Below, one piece after another: positions 32,624-44,030 of a stretch of DNA of 64,000 nucleotides; the first letter of the stretch is position 1, and every line of letters starts with the position of its first letter. The notes under the pieces are model-generated. The model made no database searches, had not been told where the DNA came from, and was given only the letters and a program-made list of their open reading frames with translations. The DNA is from Saussurea involucrata (lineage: Eukaryota; Streptophyta; Magnoliopsida; Asterales; Asteraceae), in assembly GCA_033807775.1 (NCBI GenBank), contig CM066314.1:151083429-151147428 (forward strand), written 5' to 3'. The translations under genes and the position numbers were made by a program.

Positions 32624-33650
32624 ATGCCAAGGCAACAACACGAACCTTTGTTACCAATCGATCTTGAAATAGAGAAAACTTTTCGAAGAAGACGCAGAAA
32701 CAGAAATCGACAACCCCCTGTGATCCCCACTGTAAACATGGCTGCAATACCGCCACCTGTAGTGGAGACCACAATCACGATTGCCGATAGCAAATATCGA
32801 AAAATACGGGACTATGCTACTTCCGGAGTTAGTGATTTAGGCTCCGGGATTCGAAGGCCCGTCCTTGAAACAACGCATTTTGAACTCAAACCGGTGATGT
32901 TTCAAATGATCCAAGCCATGGGTCAATTTGGAGGATCGCCATCTGAGGATCCGCACTCGCACTTAAAATCTTTTTTAGAAATGACCGATTCCTTTCAGTT
33001 GCAAGGTGTTAGTGATGAGGCATTAAGACTAAGGCTTTTCCCTTTTTCATTAAGGGACAAGGCAAAGTCTTGGCTGAACGCACATGCACCTCACTCGATA
33101 ACCACTTGGCAAGAGCTTGCCGATAAATTTTTGCAAAAATACTTTCCTTCAACAAGGAATGTAAGGTTTCGAAATGATATAATTTTGTTTAGGCAAGAGG
33201 AAGACGAGGCTGTTTCGGATGCATGGGAACGATTTAAATATTTACTTCGAAAATGCCCACATCATGGCATCCCACATTGCATCCAATTGGAGACCTTTTA
33301 CAATGGTCTTTTCAATGCAGCCAAAATCATCTTAGATGCAACAGCCGGTGGAACATTCACGAGTATGACTTACAACGAAGGATATCAAATCTTAGAAAAA
33401 GTGTCCAACAACAATACCGAATGGTCAAATCCGAGAGCACCCATGTCAAAGACCAACACCATCGATTCCGAGGCACTTAAAACCATGAATGCGCAATTAG
33501 TAGCCTTGACCAAAATCGTTTTAAATCAAAATAGAGGCCAAGTCAATTCCGCAACGCATCTCCCTGAAAACTGTTCCCTCTGTGGAGAGGAGCATGTTTT
33601 TGATTTTTGTCCAGCAAATCCCGAATCTGTTTATAGTTATAGGGACCAAC
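32624..33650 (+). pseudogene. Gag of the Athila-like element, frameshifted
   Basis: From ATG 32624, about 340 codons to a frame break. An Arg-rich N-terminal patch (FRRRRRNRNR) precedes the retrotrans_gag domain with LKSFLEMTDSF, LRLFPFSLRDKAKSWL and WQELADKFLQKYFP, and a C-terminal Cys/His pattern (CSLCGEEHVFDFC). Near 33635-33655 the family text continues in the next frame (about +1), so one indel separates it from the nucleocapsid/protease part. Gag would form the virus-like particle. The break could be mutation or a programmed shift; I favour mutation. Confidence 0.85.
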
Positions 33651-35504
33651 CCGAGGAACAACCCTTATTCGCAGACTTATAATCCAGGTTGGATAAATCA
33701 TCCGAATTTCTCTTGGTCTGGTAATCAAGGACTCCAACCCCAAGGGCCGAGTCATATCCAGCAAAGACCACACAACCCCCCTGGATTCCAATCACATCAC
33801 AGTGGGCAGCACCCACAGAACTTTCACCAAGGGCAGTACTCACAACCATACCAACCACGATCCAACCAACCAGCTGAGGTTCAACAATCGATTGAATCAA
33901 TTCTCAAGGGTTTTATGAATCAAACTCAAGCAGCCATTAGGAATATAGAGACCCAAGTAGGACAACTAGCCGTTGAAGTTAAGAATAGACCACCAGGAAC
34001 GTTACCTAGTGATACCGAGCAAGCTAGGGTGATAGGAAAAGGACCAGAACATGTCAAGTCCATAACTCTGAGGAGTGGAAAGGATCTGAAAGATATCATT
34101 TTTGAATCTAATGATTCGCCTCAAAAACCCACTGTGATCCCCACAGTGGGCACTCCTCAAGTCACTGTGATCCCCACAGTGGGGACCGACATCCCTGACC
34201 TTCTCACTCCTGGACCTGTCCCAAAGCCTACTATTCCAAGGCCAATACCACAGCAAGCTCTAATGGACCCACGAAGTATTCCTTTTCCTGAAATAATGAA
34301 GCCGAAAAATGTCGATGTTCAATTTAAAAAATTCTTAGACATTTTTAAACAACTTCACATTAACATACCTTTGGTAGAGGCTCTCGAGCAAATGCCAACC
34401 TATGTTAAATTTTTAAAGGATATCTTGAACAAAAAGAGGAAGTTGGGTGAATTTGAGACTGTGGCTTTGACCAAAGAATGTAGTGCCCTTCTTACTAGCA
34501 AGATTCCACCTAAGTTGAAAGACCCGGGTAGTTTCACCATTCCATGCACAATAGGAGGACAAGAAGTAGGTCAAGCACTTTGTGATTTGGGAGCTAGTAT
34601 AAATTTGATGCCGCTGTCCATTTTTAAGAAGTTAGGTATTGGAGAGGCTAGACCCACAACCGTGACATTACAACTAGCCGACCGGTCCATTGCCTATCCC
34701 AAGGGAAAAATAGAAGACGTTTTGGTCCAAGTGGATAAATTTATCTTCCCCGCCGATTTTCTAGTTCTAGATTATGAGGCCGATAAAGAAATCCCAATCA
34801 TCTTAGGACGTCCGTTTCTTGCAACCGAACGTACTTTGATCGATGTGCACAAAGGGGAACTCACTATGAGAGTCAATGACCAAGAAGTAACATTCAATGT
34901 CTTCAAGTCCCTTAAGTACATGGAAACCGAAGACTGTTTTGCTTTGAGTTCGATTTGTGGTACCCATGGTTTTGATACAGTGAGCACAGTGGGCAGTGAG
35001 AGTGAGCACTCCGACTCTGAGAGTGATGACACTTTTGAGGATGAGTGTAACGAAATTTTGGCAGCTTTTGAGCAGCTAGATTTCAAGGAGAGACATGTCA
35101 AACTGCCATCTAAATATCCCCCTGACTTGAATTTGAAGTCATTGCCTTCCCACTTAAAATATGCCTACCTCAATGAGTTAGAAGAACTCTGTCACCACTC
35201 CTACATAAATGCAAAAACCAACAAGGAGAAGATCAAGAGGTGGCCTGACCAAAAAATCACTCATGGAAAGTTTGTGGAGGGACAAAAAATGCTACTTTTT
35301 AATTCAAGGTTAAGGATGTTTCCGGAAAATTTAAAATCACGATGGAAAGAGCCTTACACTGTGGTCAAGGTAAGTCCTTTTGGAACTCTGGACTTAATGG
35401 CTCCTCAATCCGGACAAATCTTTAAAGTCAATGGGGAGAGAGTGAAGCATTTTCTGAGTGAGAGTGCTCACATTCCATCCCACTCTCCACCTCGATATGG
35501 TTAA
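33645..35504 (+). pseudogene. Gag end, protease and integrase C-terminus fused in frame
   Basis: One long open frame (open from 33582). It starts with a Gln/Pro/His-rich gag tail (YSQTYNPGW, then repeated Gln/His). Next is the segment with the PTVIPTVG motif twice, then an aspartic protease: FTIPCTIGG, catalytic Asp at 34584-34586 (CDLGASINLMP), flap-like region, and ILGRPFLAT. After an acidic linker and the Athila pol N-terminal text (LKSLPSHLKYAYL), the frame jumps near 35170 to an integrase C-terminal domain (KMLLFNSRLRMFPENLKSRW, then VVKVSPFGTLDLM). RT, RNase H and the integrase catalytic core are missing. It may still encode a protein of about 640 residues. Confidence 0.88.
35160..35185 (+). 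other. Internal deletion junction
   Basis: Text before belongs to the start of pol, text after to the end of integrase, and the frame is kept. The deleted part would be about 2.5-3 kb in a full element (family knowledge). Confidence 0.75.
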
Positions 35505-37218
35505 GAAAAGTCAACGCTGTTTGTAAATATTTTATTTTAGTTGTTTACCGTCTTTTTATTAATTTTAGTGTTTTTAATTCTGCATGATAGTTTATTTCAA
35601 TGTGTGTAGGAGAATTTGGCATTTTTTTGGAACAAAAAGGTTCGCAGTGGGCAGAAGCAGGTCACTGCACTCCCCACTCTTAAATCTGACGGAAGATGGG
35701 ACCATTTTTGGGGCCCAATGCTGACAAGCTTTCACTTTTTTCTGCCATCAAGTCTACTTTTCGGCCATGTTGTCATAGTTCACCATTTTCCAAGAAAAAC
35801 CATCATAGTCCTTCACTCTCTCTCTCCAAAAAGGACCGTTTCCCTCCAATTTATTACCTAAAAGATAAACCCTTTCCATTCTAAATTCCAAAAACCACCT
35901 TTACTCCAAATATTCAAAAACGCACATACTCTTCTTCTCCATTTTTCTCTCTCGAACCACACCGACCCAACCCTGCAAAAAAAATCCTTGCACTTAAGAA
36001 GAAGAAAGAAAAGGTTGAGAGAAAGAGGAAGGAAGAGGAAGAAATGCTGGCAAAGGAAGAGGAGGGGAGGAAACAACGAGAGGAAGCCGAACGGTTGGCA
36101 AGAGAGGAAGAGGAAAGGATTAGGGTCGAAAAGAAGATGGTTTCGAGGAGAATTCTGGCGACAGTTCACCGCAAGCAACCCCGACCCACTAATGGTTTGT
36201 TAAAACTTTGGTTTCCACTCATGATGCTCCCAAAAACAATTTTAATTTGTATTTGGTTTGATTTTAGGCCTATGGCTAGGCTTTTGACTCTTTGCTGAAT
36301 TCTTATTTTGGTTCGTAATGCATGAAATCCTACCACTGGGTAGGTACTTTGGGGTACTAACGTATTTGTTGTTTGAATGCTTGTTTGATCTCGTTTCCAT
36401 TTCAAGGTACAACTTTCGGCTTCCGACTTAAAAAGGTCCCTTTTGTAAGTACGAATCTCAACTTGATACCATGAAATGATATAGGCCGTTTTTCGCATCC
36501 AAACACGATCCTTTTTGTACCCCAAACCACCACCTTTGTTCGTTAATTCAATGTCACAGTGGGGACACTGTGAGATTTTAAGTTTGAGGTGGGAACTTCC
36601 AGAGTGACTTCCAGTTTGCCCACAGTGGGGACACTGTGAAGTCTAAGTTTGAGGTGGGTAAACCATACCCACCTCCAAAAAAAAAGATAAACACAAAAAT
36701 ACAAAAACAGAAGAAAAATGGAGTGTCACTAACAAACTTGATGGTGTGCCTTTCTGGACCATCAAAGTGTTCACTCCCAGAAAAAGATGGTGTGCCTATT
36801 CTGGACCATTAGAATACCCACTCTCACAAAAATAGCCATACCAAAAATAAAGCCTGAAAGTGTACGTACTTATCCTTGCAAAATATACAACACCCACTTC
36901 TTGAAATAAAAATCTCAAAGCGAGATTTTCGGTCCATGTTTGGAAATACTTGCCAAAAACCCTTGGGAAAATATTCAAAGCCATAAACCCGTCGAACCCA
37001 ATAAAGCCCTATTGATTAATGGAAAACAAGGGAAAGATTTCGTAAAACACAAAAGTGAAATTTTCAAGTTTGGAACCAAAGGAAGTATCGAAGGAAGGAG
37101 ATCAACACCCATTCAAGTCAAGAAGTATGTAAGTCCCTAAAAGTTCTAGTGCATTTTGTTCATTTTATTTCTTTCTTTTTATTACTTGGGGACAAGTAAT
37201 GGTTTAAGTTTGAGGTTG
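35505..37218 (+). other. 3' internal region of the Athila-like element
   Basis: Long non-coding tail with two CAGTGGGGACACTGTGA-type blocks (about 36555-36577 and 36620-36645) and a repeated ATGGTGTGCC...CTGGACCAT near 36745-36815. A run of Lys/Glu/Arg codons (35990-36190) resembles the start of an env-like frame of Athila elements, but it breaks up after about 60-80 codons and I give it only weak support. Confidence 0.6.
37202..37218 (+). promoter_or_regulatory. Polypurine-like tract of the Athila-like element
   Basis: GTTTAAGTTTGAGGTTG directly precedes the 3' LTR; same design as at 1531-1542. Confidence 0.7.
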
Positions 37219-38813
37219 TGATAACTCTATTTTTAGAGTTATTATTCCCTTTTATTTTCCATTTTATTTCGTCAAATTTAGCCATTTCACTTCTAAAAAA
37301 CCCCCATTCTTGTTATAATTCTCGAAAATGAGCAAAAGGAGTGAACCATAGTCTTTAATGAATTATTTGGTGGAATTTGGGTGTTTTTCACGTTTTATCC
37401 TGCAGTGATCACTGTTGTGCCCACTCCGGCTGCCCACTATTCGAGCTGATCAAGAAAGACAAAAGAAACTACTAGTTGGGACTTAATTTGCTGGAGGAAG
37501 AAGGTTCATTAGCAGGGAAATGGCTGGAGGAAGTACAAAATGGCAGCTACATTGAAGATTGCAACAAGTACTCCTTTATGTACTTGGAGATTGACTTGGA
37601 AAAGGGTCCATTGGGTAATTGGTTTGCACAAGGTGCTGATTTCTGCCACAACACAACAGTTTTTACCCATTGGAAGACTCATCTCTTTTGTGTAATACCC
37701 AACTCTTTCTCCTAGTATATAAAGGAGCACTTGGGTTCATTTATTAAAAGCTTGGAATCTTACAATCATCTTGGGTTAAGTTTAGAATAGCTTCAATTTC
37801 TCTCATCTACCACATTAGTTTTAGTCTTTTAATTACTGCATTAACTTAGCTTTAATTTCTGTAATTTCTTTTCCTAGTTAATTGTAGTTCGTAAAACACA
37901 GTGGACAGGGACGAATTCTCGTTCCCCACTGTGATTACTATTCAATCCACTATCAGTTTTATTATGTGCAAATCTTCATCTTTTGTTTTCTTTACTTCGG
38001 AAATGTTAGGCTAAACATCCTTTGGGATGTAGGAAGGAGAAGTACCTGGATTTTATTAAAAATGCTTGAGTAATCTTTATACTTAGAATACTTGTTGTTT
38101 TGGTCATTCATTCTCGATATTTACCCAAAGATGCGAACAAGCCGATCACTTGCAAGGATCTAAAGTCTAGTTCTTAACTTAGAAATGAGTAGAACGCAGT
38201 GACACGAGCTTGAATGATGCTAGGGGATTCGAAAGAATTCTTATGACACTTACGAAAGTGAGGTCGGCACAGTGAGCTAATCTCTGCCCACTGGAGTAGT
38301 AGGCAAGCTAATTTGTGTATTAAAAACACTTAGAGTATTTGTCTCTACACATTCCATCGAGGCCTGAAAAGGTCCATTTAGAGATTACCATTGACAAAAC
38401 AACAAGTACTAAGAGTATGGGATTTTTATCTAACGGTGTGAGTATTTTGTAACCGGGCTTTTCTAGCGAAAATGCCTACCTCGAATACAAGGATCATTTT
38501 TAGGACCGAGTATTTGGTATAAAATCTAGGGAAAATCTAACCTACATTCCTCCTTTTAAAACATTAGTAAAATCGTTAAAGTAGCTATTTTCACCAAACA
38601 AAACCAAGTATTATTTTCCTCTCTAGTTGAAACCTGTAAAAGGAGCTCATGAGAACCGTATTGTCTTGATTGTCCAGTCCCTGTGGATTCGATTCTGGTA
38701 TTTTACCAACTATTACTTGCTGTGACGATCATAGTGGACAGTGTACACTTGCACTTCCCACTGTGGACAGTTTGCAACCCACTGCGATTAAAACACATAT
38801 TTCGCACGTGACA
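37219..38813 (+). repeat. 3' LTR of the Athila-like element
   Basis: 1,595 bp, nearly identical to 30927-32521, same start stem-loop (37222-37241) and TATA box (37716-37723). Ends GTGACA, followed by ACTG. Confidence 0.92.
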
Positions 38814-38990
38814 ACTGTTTTCTGGGATCTTTTAAGTACTGATGGAGTAAAGTACATTTGTTGAAATTTTTCTTTAAACTTCGTATAAGTTACAGAGGGA
38901 AGTAGAAAAATTACAAGTACAACAAATTAAATTACAAGTACAAAAGATATAAGCTGATAAAGATAGAAGAATTACAAGGAATCCTATCAG
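38814..38990 (-). other. SIRE 3' untranslated part
   Basis: Lies between the third-frame stop (minus, 38991) and the Gypsy insertion. AT-rich, includes an inverted-type GAATTACAAGTAC / AATTACAAGTAC duplication. No gene. Confidence 0.5.
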
Positions 38991-39941
38991 CTAACCAGGT
39001 TCTTTCTTGACAAGTTCATCAAGAGTGTCAGTCTCTGGAATTATCCAATCAGGGACTGTGACTCCCTGTTCCCTTCTTTTCTTTGCTTCGCGATAGATGT
39101 GGGGTTTCAGGAGTTGTCCGAAGAGACTTTGTTTGTACTCACACCAGTATAGTAAATCTCTGAGTTGTTCGATTGGAGTTTTGTTTAACTCAGAGATGCG
39201 TTGAAAGCATTCACGACCATTGAAGTCATAGAAGAAGTTGCCATAAGGATTGCTGATTACTCTGCCAGGGAAGAAAGTTTCAGCAGGAGGTAAGGATACG
39301 TCAAGTCCAGAGAGATCAGGGGCAGGGCCAAGAACTGTGTCACGAGAGAATTCAATCCCTGTCTCGTTTCTTATTGTCGGGCCAGGAGAGGAAGGGGTCT
39401 TCTTTTTTGGAGCAGCTCGCTTCTTTTGAATTTGTGGAGGACGAGGAATATCAACCGCTGAGGAAACCAAGTCGATATGTTTGTTTATTTCTTGTACGAC
39501 ATAGGTCCTGAAAGTTGAGCGGGATCTTTGAATTGCTATTCTCATCTCCAACCATTCAGCGAGACCAAAGGTGTTTATGGCTGACATGTAGACAGTTCTG
39601 TTGTGATCGTTTTCTCTGACTATTTGGACATTAACGATCGGTACCTTTATATTGTTTTTCAGAGCATATCTTCCTTTGACATTTACAGCTTTTATCCTTG
39701 AGGGATGTTGTCTGTAGTGGCACATCTTCTTACACCATTCAAAAGTGGTGCCGCTGACTTTGGTCTTTTCCTGGTGGGTCTTCTGTGCGTCTTTCAGCAG
39801 TTTCTTTTGGACAGCAACAGGAAATCTTTTCAAGTCTGGATCATCGAAAGAACGCTGAGCGAGCTCAAGGGCATATTCCCTGTCTTTCTCTTCAGCCTTC
39901 TTTCTTTCAGCGAAGAGTTTTTCAGCTCTGAGGGATTCCAT
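38991..39941 (-). CDS. Third-frame C-terminal segment, 316 aa open
   Basis: Longest intact part of the frame, ATG at 39941. Charged helical start (KLFAERKKAEEKDREYALEL), a basic segment near the middle (KKRAAPKKKTP), and an aromatic segment toward the end (NFFYDFNGRECF). No domain I can name. It may be translated alone or as the last exon of a longer mRNA. Confidence 0.55.
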   Translation of the reverse strand: MESLRAEKLFAERKKAEEKDREYALELAQRSFDDPDLKRFPVAVQKKLLKDAQKTHQEKTKVSGTTFEWCKKMCHYRQHPSRIKAVNVKGRYALKNNIKVPIVNVQIVRENDHNRTVYMSAINTFGLAEWLEMRIAIQRSRSTFRTYVVQEINKHIDLVSSAVDIPRPPQIQKKRAAPKKKTPSSPGPTIRNETGIEFSRDTVLGPAPDLSGLDVSLPPAETFFPGRVISNPYGNFFYDFNGRECFQRISELNKTPIEQLRDLLYWCEYKQSLFGQLLKPHIYREAKKRREQGVTVPDWIIPETDTLDELVKKEPG

Positions 39942-40226
39942 GACTTCATCTTTTTAAAGAATGTTAAGATGAGTAGGAACGAGTCATTGATCCTCTAGCT
40001 GTTGGATCATAGCTGCTCTTCTTTTCATTTCTTCTTCACTTGGTGTTTGAGGAACCAAGTAAGGTCTTTTCTTGTGAGACAGCGGTTCTTCTTGTTGTTC
40101 TTCTTCAAAAATGTCATCAGTCTCAGCGAAGTCTAAGACCGGGATTATTTCATCAGCACTAGGGGCTGGGATTATTGGAGTTGCAGCAGGAGGAACTTCG
40201 GCTGGATCCTCAAGCAGGGGAGAGGA

Positions 40227-40384
40227 CTAGCTGAAAGACAACGATCTTTTAAGTAAGATCATTTGGGAGAAGGAGATAGAGAAAAGAATGGGGTTTAAGT
40301 GTATAGAGGTTTTATGGAGAGGAGAACTGAGGTTGAGAAGGGATAGAGGAGGGATGCAGTGTAAGGGAAGAGAGTGTATGTTAC
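40227..40384 (-). other. Candidate intron 2 in the SIRE third frame
   Basis: On the minus strand donor CAG|GTAACA at 40384 and acceptor ...TTTCAGCTAG| at 40227, 158 nt. It is pyrimidine-rich, stops in the frame, and joins two open, acidic/proline-rich segments in phase. Confidence 0.5.
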
Positions 40385-41496
40385 CTGATAAACTGGCTTC
40401 CTGAAGAGAATAGCCAAGTTGTCTTCAGATGAAACACCTTTGTTCTTGCCTTTGTCAGCTTCAGTCACTGCAGGCTTTTTCGTTGTCCCTTCCCCTGGAG
40501 AATCCTTGATGACGACCCATTTTTGAGCATGGGCTCTTTTGATTGGCTGGAAAGAGTAGTCGATACCATCATCATCGTCATCATCATCATCATTATGGGA
40601 TGATGATGGTTCATCATTAGTGATATCGACATCTTCGTCGTCTTCTTCTTCTTCAACTTCAGATTCTTCCTCATCAGCATAAGGTTCTGTGACATCTGCT
40701 TCAGCTTCCTCATCGAGTTGCTCCCCCTCAAATTCAGAGGGAGGTTTATCGGTTCCCTAAGGGTTTTCAACTCCCTGAGGTTTATCAGCAGCATCAGAAA
40801 TAATGCCCTCCCCCTCAGAGTTATGGGGAAGGTCTTCTTGAGTTTTCTTCTCCCCCTCAACATTATGGGGAAGATCTTCAGTCTTCTCCCCCTCTTCCAC
40901 ATGATGGATGGGGGAGGAAAGAGTAATATCAGCAGCAGCAGCATCAGCAGTCTTTGGATCACTGTCTTCTTGGCCAGTGATCCCCATGAAGGTTTCAATC
41001 ACTACTACTATGTCTTCTAGGCCAGAAATAGCAGGACTAATCTTTTGAAGATCTTCTCGATCTACCTGAGTGAAGTGTGAGGGAGTACAGGTGGGAGCAT
41101 TCAGGCAGTCGAGAATTTGCTGCAGGAGAGTCTTCACAGTGCTCACCTCTGACTTTACAGTAGTCACCTCTCCCTGAAGATTACCAACCACTGTCGTCAA
41201 TGATGTGACTTCATTGGACAGGGTGGTGAAGTTGGTGGAGAGAGTGTTGTTGGTGAAGTTGAGATTGTTGATGGAGGTGGAGTTTTCAGCGAGAGTAGTA
41301 GCAAGATTTGCAATACTACTTTCCACCTTTTCCAGATCAGCACTGGAAGCTTTGCCTTTTACTTCATCAGTGAGCGTCTTGAGAGCCTCTCCAGCGTTTG
41401 TAACCACTGAAGAGTTTGTAGAGAGGGTGGTGGTGAGAGATTCCACCTTTGTTGACAAATCCTTGAGAGAGGTGTCGATATCTCCCAAATTAGTAC

Positions 41497-41579
41497 CTGT
41501 AACAGTTAAAAACTTATGAACAAAGGAAAGCTCAGAAGTTGGGGATTTTGAGAGAGGAGTGTGTATGTTTTGTGTATAC
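41497..41579 (-). other. Candidate intron 1 in the SIRE third frame
   Basis: On the minus strand donor CAG|GTATACAC and acceptor TTTTTAACTGTTACAG|GTAC, 83 nt. It joins the Pro-rich part (ending VNPPAG) to the coiled-coil part (starting near GDIDTSLKDL). The intron lacks coding text and has a T-rich 3' end. Confidence 0.55.
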
Positions 41580-42621
41580 CTGCAGGAGGGTTGACGAATT
41601 CATCAAAGTTTCGAAAACCTGAATAATGTTCCATGTCGCCTTCCAAAGAGCCTTGACGCATAGAAGTGCCTGCAGGTCCTGTGTTTTTCTCCATCATCCT
41701 CTGTAGAGCTTCAACATTTGTATCGCTGAGGGTGATGTTTGTTGCAGAGAGTGGGGGGAAAACGGGTGGAGTGACCAAAGAAATAGTAGGAGGAATGAAG
41801 GTTGAGAATAGGGATTGGGTAAGAGGTTCAGCGTTGGAATCGCTGAGAATTACTTCCACAGTACTTGGAGGTACTGAGGGAGGGAGGTTCTGTTCCAAGT
41901 TAATAACCTCAACGTTTAGAGACGCTGAAGTTGGTATGGAAAGGATGGATTCAACCTGTGAAGGCTTGGGGGTTGCTCTGTTGAGGACTTCTTGGGCTTA
42001 TGGGCACCAAGTGGGGATTTAGAGGGTTTCCTTTTCTTGGAAGGAATGGAGGTTGCGGCCTGGGTGCCAGCGATTGGGATTACCGTGGAGATAGCCGCAG
42101 AAGTAGAAGAAGTGGGGGGTCTAAGAAGAGGTAAGAGAGTAGAGAGACGTACCTCGTTTGCCAGGGGCTTGAAGTCGAGAACTTTAACGCCGACCTAAGA
42201 GAGTTTCAGGTCGCCCATCTTCGGGTATTTGTCTTTCAGCCCTTGTAGGAAGAGAGCGCTGACAAACCGTGGATATGGAACGTTTACCGGTCTGTCTGTG
42301 ACATCCGTCCTGAGCACCATACCGTCATAAATGATTTGTGAAGGCCCTTCAGCAGTGCATACCTCATAGCCTGCTGGGGTTTGGATGCTTGGTCAGTTGA
42401 CCCAGTTTTCGTTGTCATGCAGTTGATCAGATGAGCGAAGATGAAGTTCATCTCGCTGGGCATTTTCGATTTCTTGATGGTGGTCAGCTTCTTTTCAGGG
42501 AGTTTGTCTCTCCCAGTTTCCCAGACGTACTGCATTGCATCAAAGAATGCAATCAGGGCGTCCCTTGGGGTTTGGTAGAGGGACAAAGCGTTTTTCTTTG
42601 GTACTACCAGGAAGGTTCAGG

Positions 42622-42626
42622 GCAGA
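42622..42626. other. TSD GCAGA (left)
   Basis: GCAGA precedes the solo LTR and is repeated at 44985-44989 after it. The third frame reads through when one copy and the LTR are removed. Confidence 0.85.
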
Positions 42627-43172
42627 AGTAACATCCTGAATTTTCGTTAATAGTATTTTAATGAGAATTGGGATTTATTTGTATTTTGACTAACCTTGAA
42701 TTATATGGAAGCTTTATAATTCAATAGGGTTAAAATACAAGGGATTTAAAGTTGGATGTTACTTGTGGGAGTATTGGAATTGAGGGGGGTGTTTGGTCAC
42801 TTTTGGAAGTATGTATGGATAAAGGTTAAAAGGAATGAGATATTATCTCATTTTCTTGTTTTGAGTCGGCAAGAAGAGCAGAGAGAAAGGAAATAGAGAG
42901 AAAAGAGAGAAAGAAGGAAAGAAACTTGGATCATCAAATTGGTTTCCAGAAATCAGTAACAACAGATTGGAATCGAAATCGTGCAGAAAAGTGGGTTTTT
43001 GCAAATAAGGTGAGTTCATTCGATTCTTTGTACAAATCAGTGTTTTTAAGTTATAGTAACCTTGGTATATTTGTATGAACTGACTGAGGATTGATTAGAA
43101 TGAGTAGATTGAACTGATTTCATGTTTTAAATCAATTTGAGGACTTGTTGAACGGACAGTACGCAAAACCTT

Positions 43173-43340
43173 GAAAGTCCCGGTACTTGAATGTCCCGGT
43201 AGTGGCAAGTCCCGGTAGTGGCAAGTCCCGGTGGTTTATCAAGTCCCGGTATGCTATTTTAATTGGAGTCCCGGTATGCTATATTAAGTCCCGGTATGCT
43301 ATTTTATTTGGAGTCCCGGTATTGGAAATCCCGGTATTGG
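43173..43340 (+). repeat. AGTCCCGGT minisatellite
   Basis: About ten copies of (A/G)(G/A)TCCCGGTA followed by GTGGCA, TGCTATTTTA or TTGG. In the solo LTR at +545 to +715. Confidence 0.8.
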
Positions 43341-43867
43341 TTTCTGATTTTTTTGCTGTTACGTATTGGAGTCATTTTAAAGCGAAATATAGGGGTATGG
43401 GTACTCGTTTTGAGTGTAAAATAGCATTTGAACACTTTGAACATGTTTTCTTGTGCCAATTACAAACCCAAAGTCTTGTGATTGACGTCAGTTGTTCGGA
43501 TGCTTTTAGCTATGGTTTTGAATAAGGACTGAATAAGGTATTCTTAGATTTGAGAATATGTTGTGAGTTTATTCACTTCACTCTAAAATTAGCCATTGAA
43601 ATTGATATAGGTATGTCTTAAACTATGTTTAAATGCTTGGGTATGATTTAATTGAAAGATAGTAGGCTCAATAACTCGATTTTGTGAACTGGCTAAATGA
43701 AGAAGATGATGAATAGTGCTTGAGCAATTATCACTTTGTTATGAAACTAATTTTAACATGAGTTGTCGATAGTTGTAAGGACTTGTCATCATCAGTAATG
43801 AGTCCAAATAGATGACTATGAGTTATGTCATGATTGATCCCCGTGCTAAATTGCAAAGAGGGGATAG

Positions 43868-44030
43868 TTGAGAAGTCGAGATGTCGAGAGATTAATATTC
43901 TTTATAGATGTATATATAGAATATGTTTTGAGATAAATATATAATATGTGTAGTTGAGAAGTCGCGGTGTCGAGAAAGTAATATTCTTTATAGATGTATA
44001 TATAGAATATGTTTTGAGATATATATATTG
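43868..44030 (+). repeat. Tandem duplication ~79 bp
   Basis: GTTGAGAAGTCGAGATGTCG ... TTTTGAGATAAATA is followed by GTTGAGAAGTCGCGGTGTCG ... TTTTGAGATATATA, same order. Confidence 0.8.

Larger units (their letters stand above)
30927..38813 (+). mobile_element. Athila-like Gypsy element, internally deleted
   Basis: Two 1,595-bp LTRs (30927-32521 and 37219-38813), a PBS matching tRNA-Asp (TGGCGCCGTTGCC at 32528), gag, protease, a fragment of integrase and a 3' region with a PPT. RT, RNase H and the integrase core are absent: a clean in-frame deletion joins protease to the integrase C-terminus near 35170. About six substitutions and two indels separate the LTRs by eye, so it is very young and, being defective, must have moved with help. 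It interrupts the SIRE element and has its own TSD (ACTG). Confidence 0.9.

Noticed and set aside
33640..33660. Programmed ribosomal frameshift between gag and protease
   Set aside because: No slippery heptamer with a clear downstream structure is visible; a simple indel is more likely.
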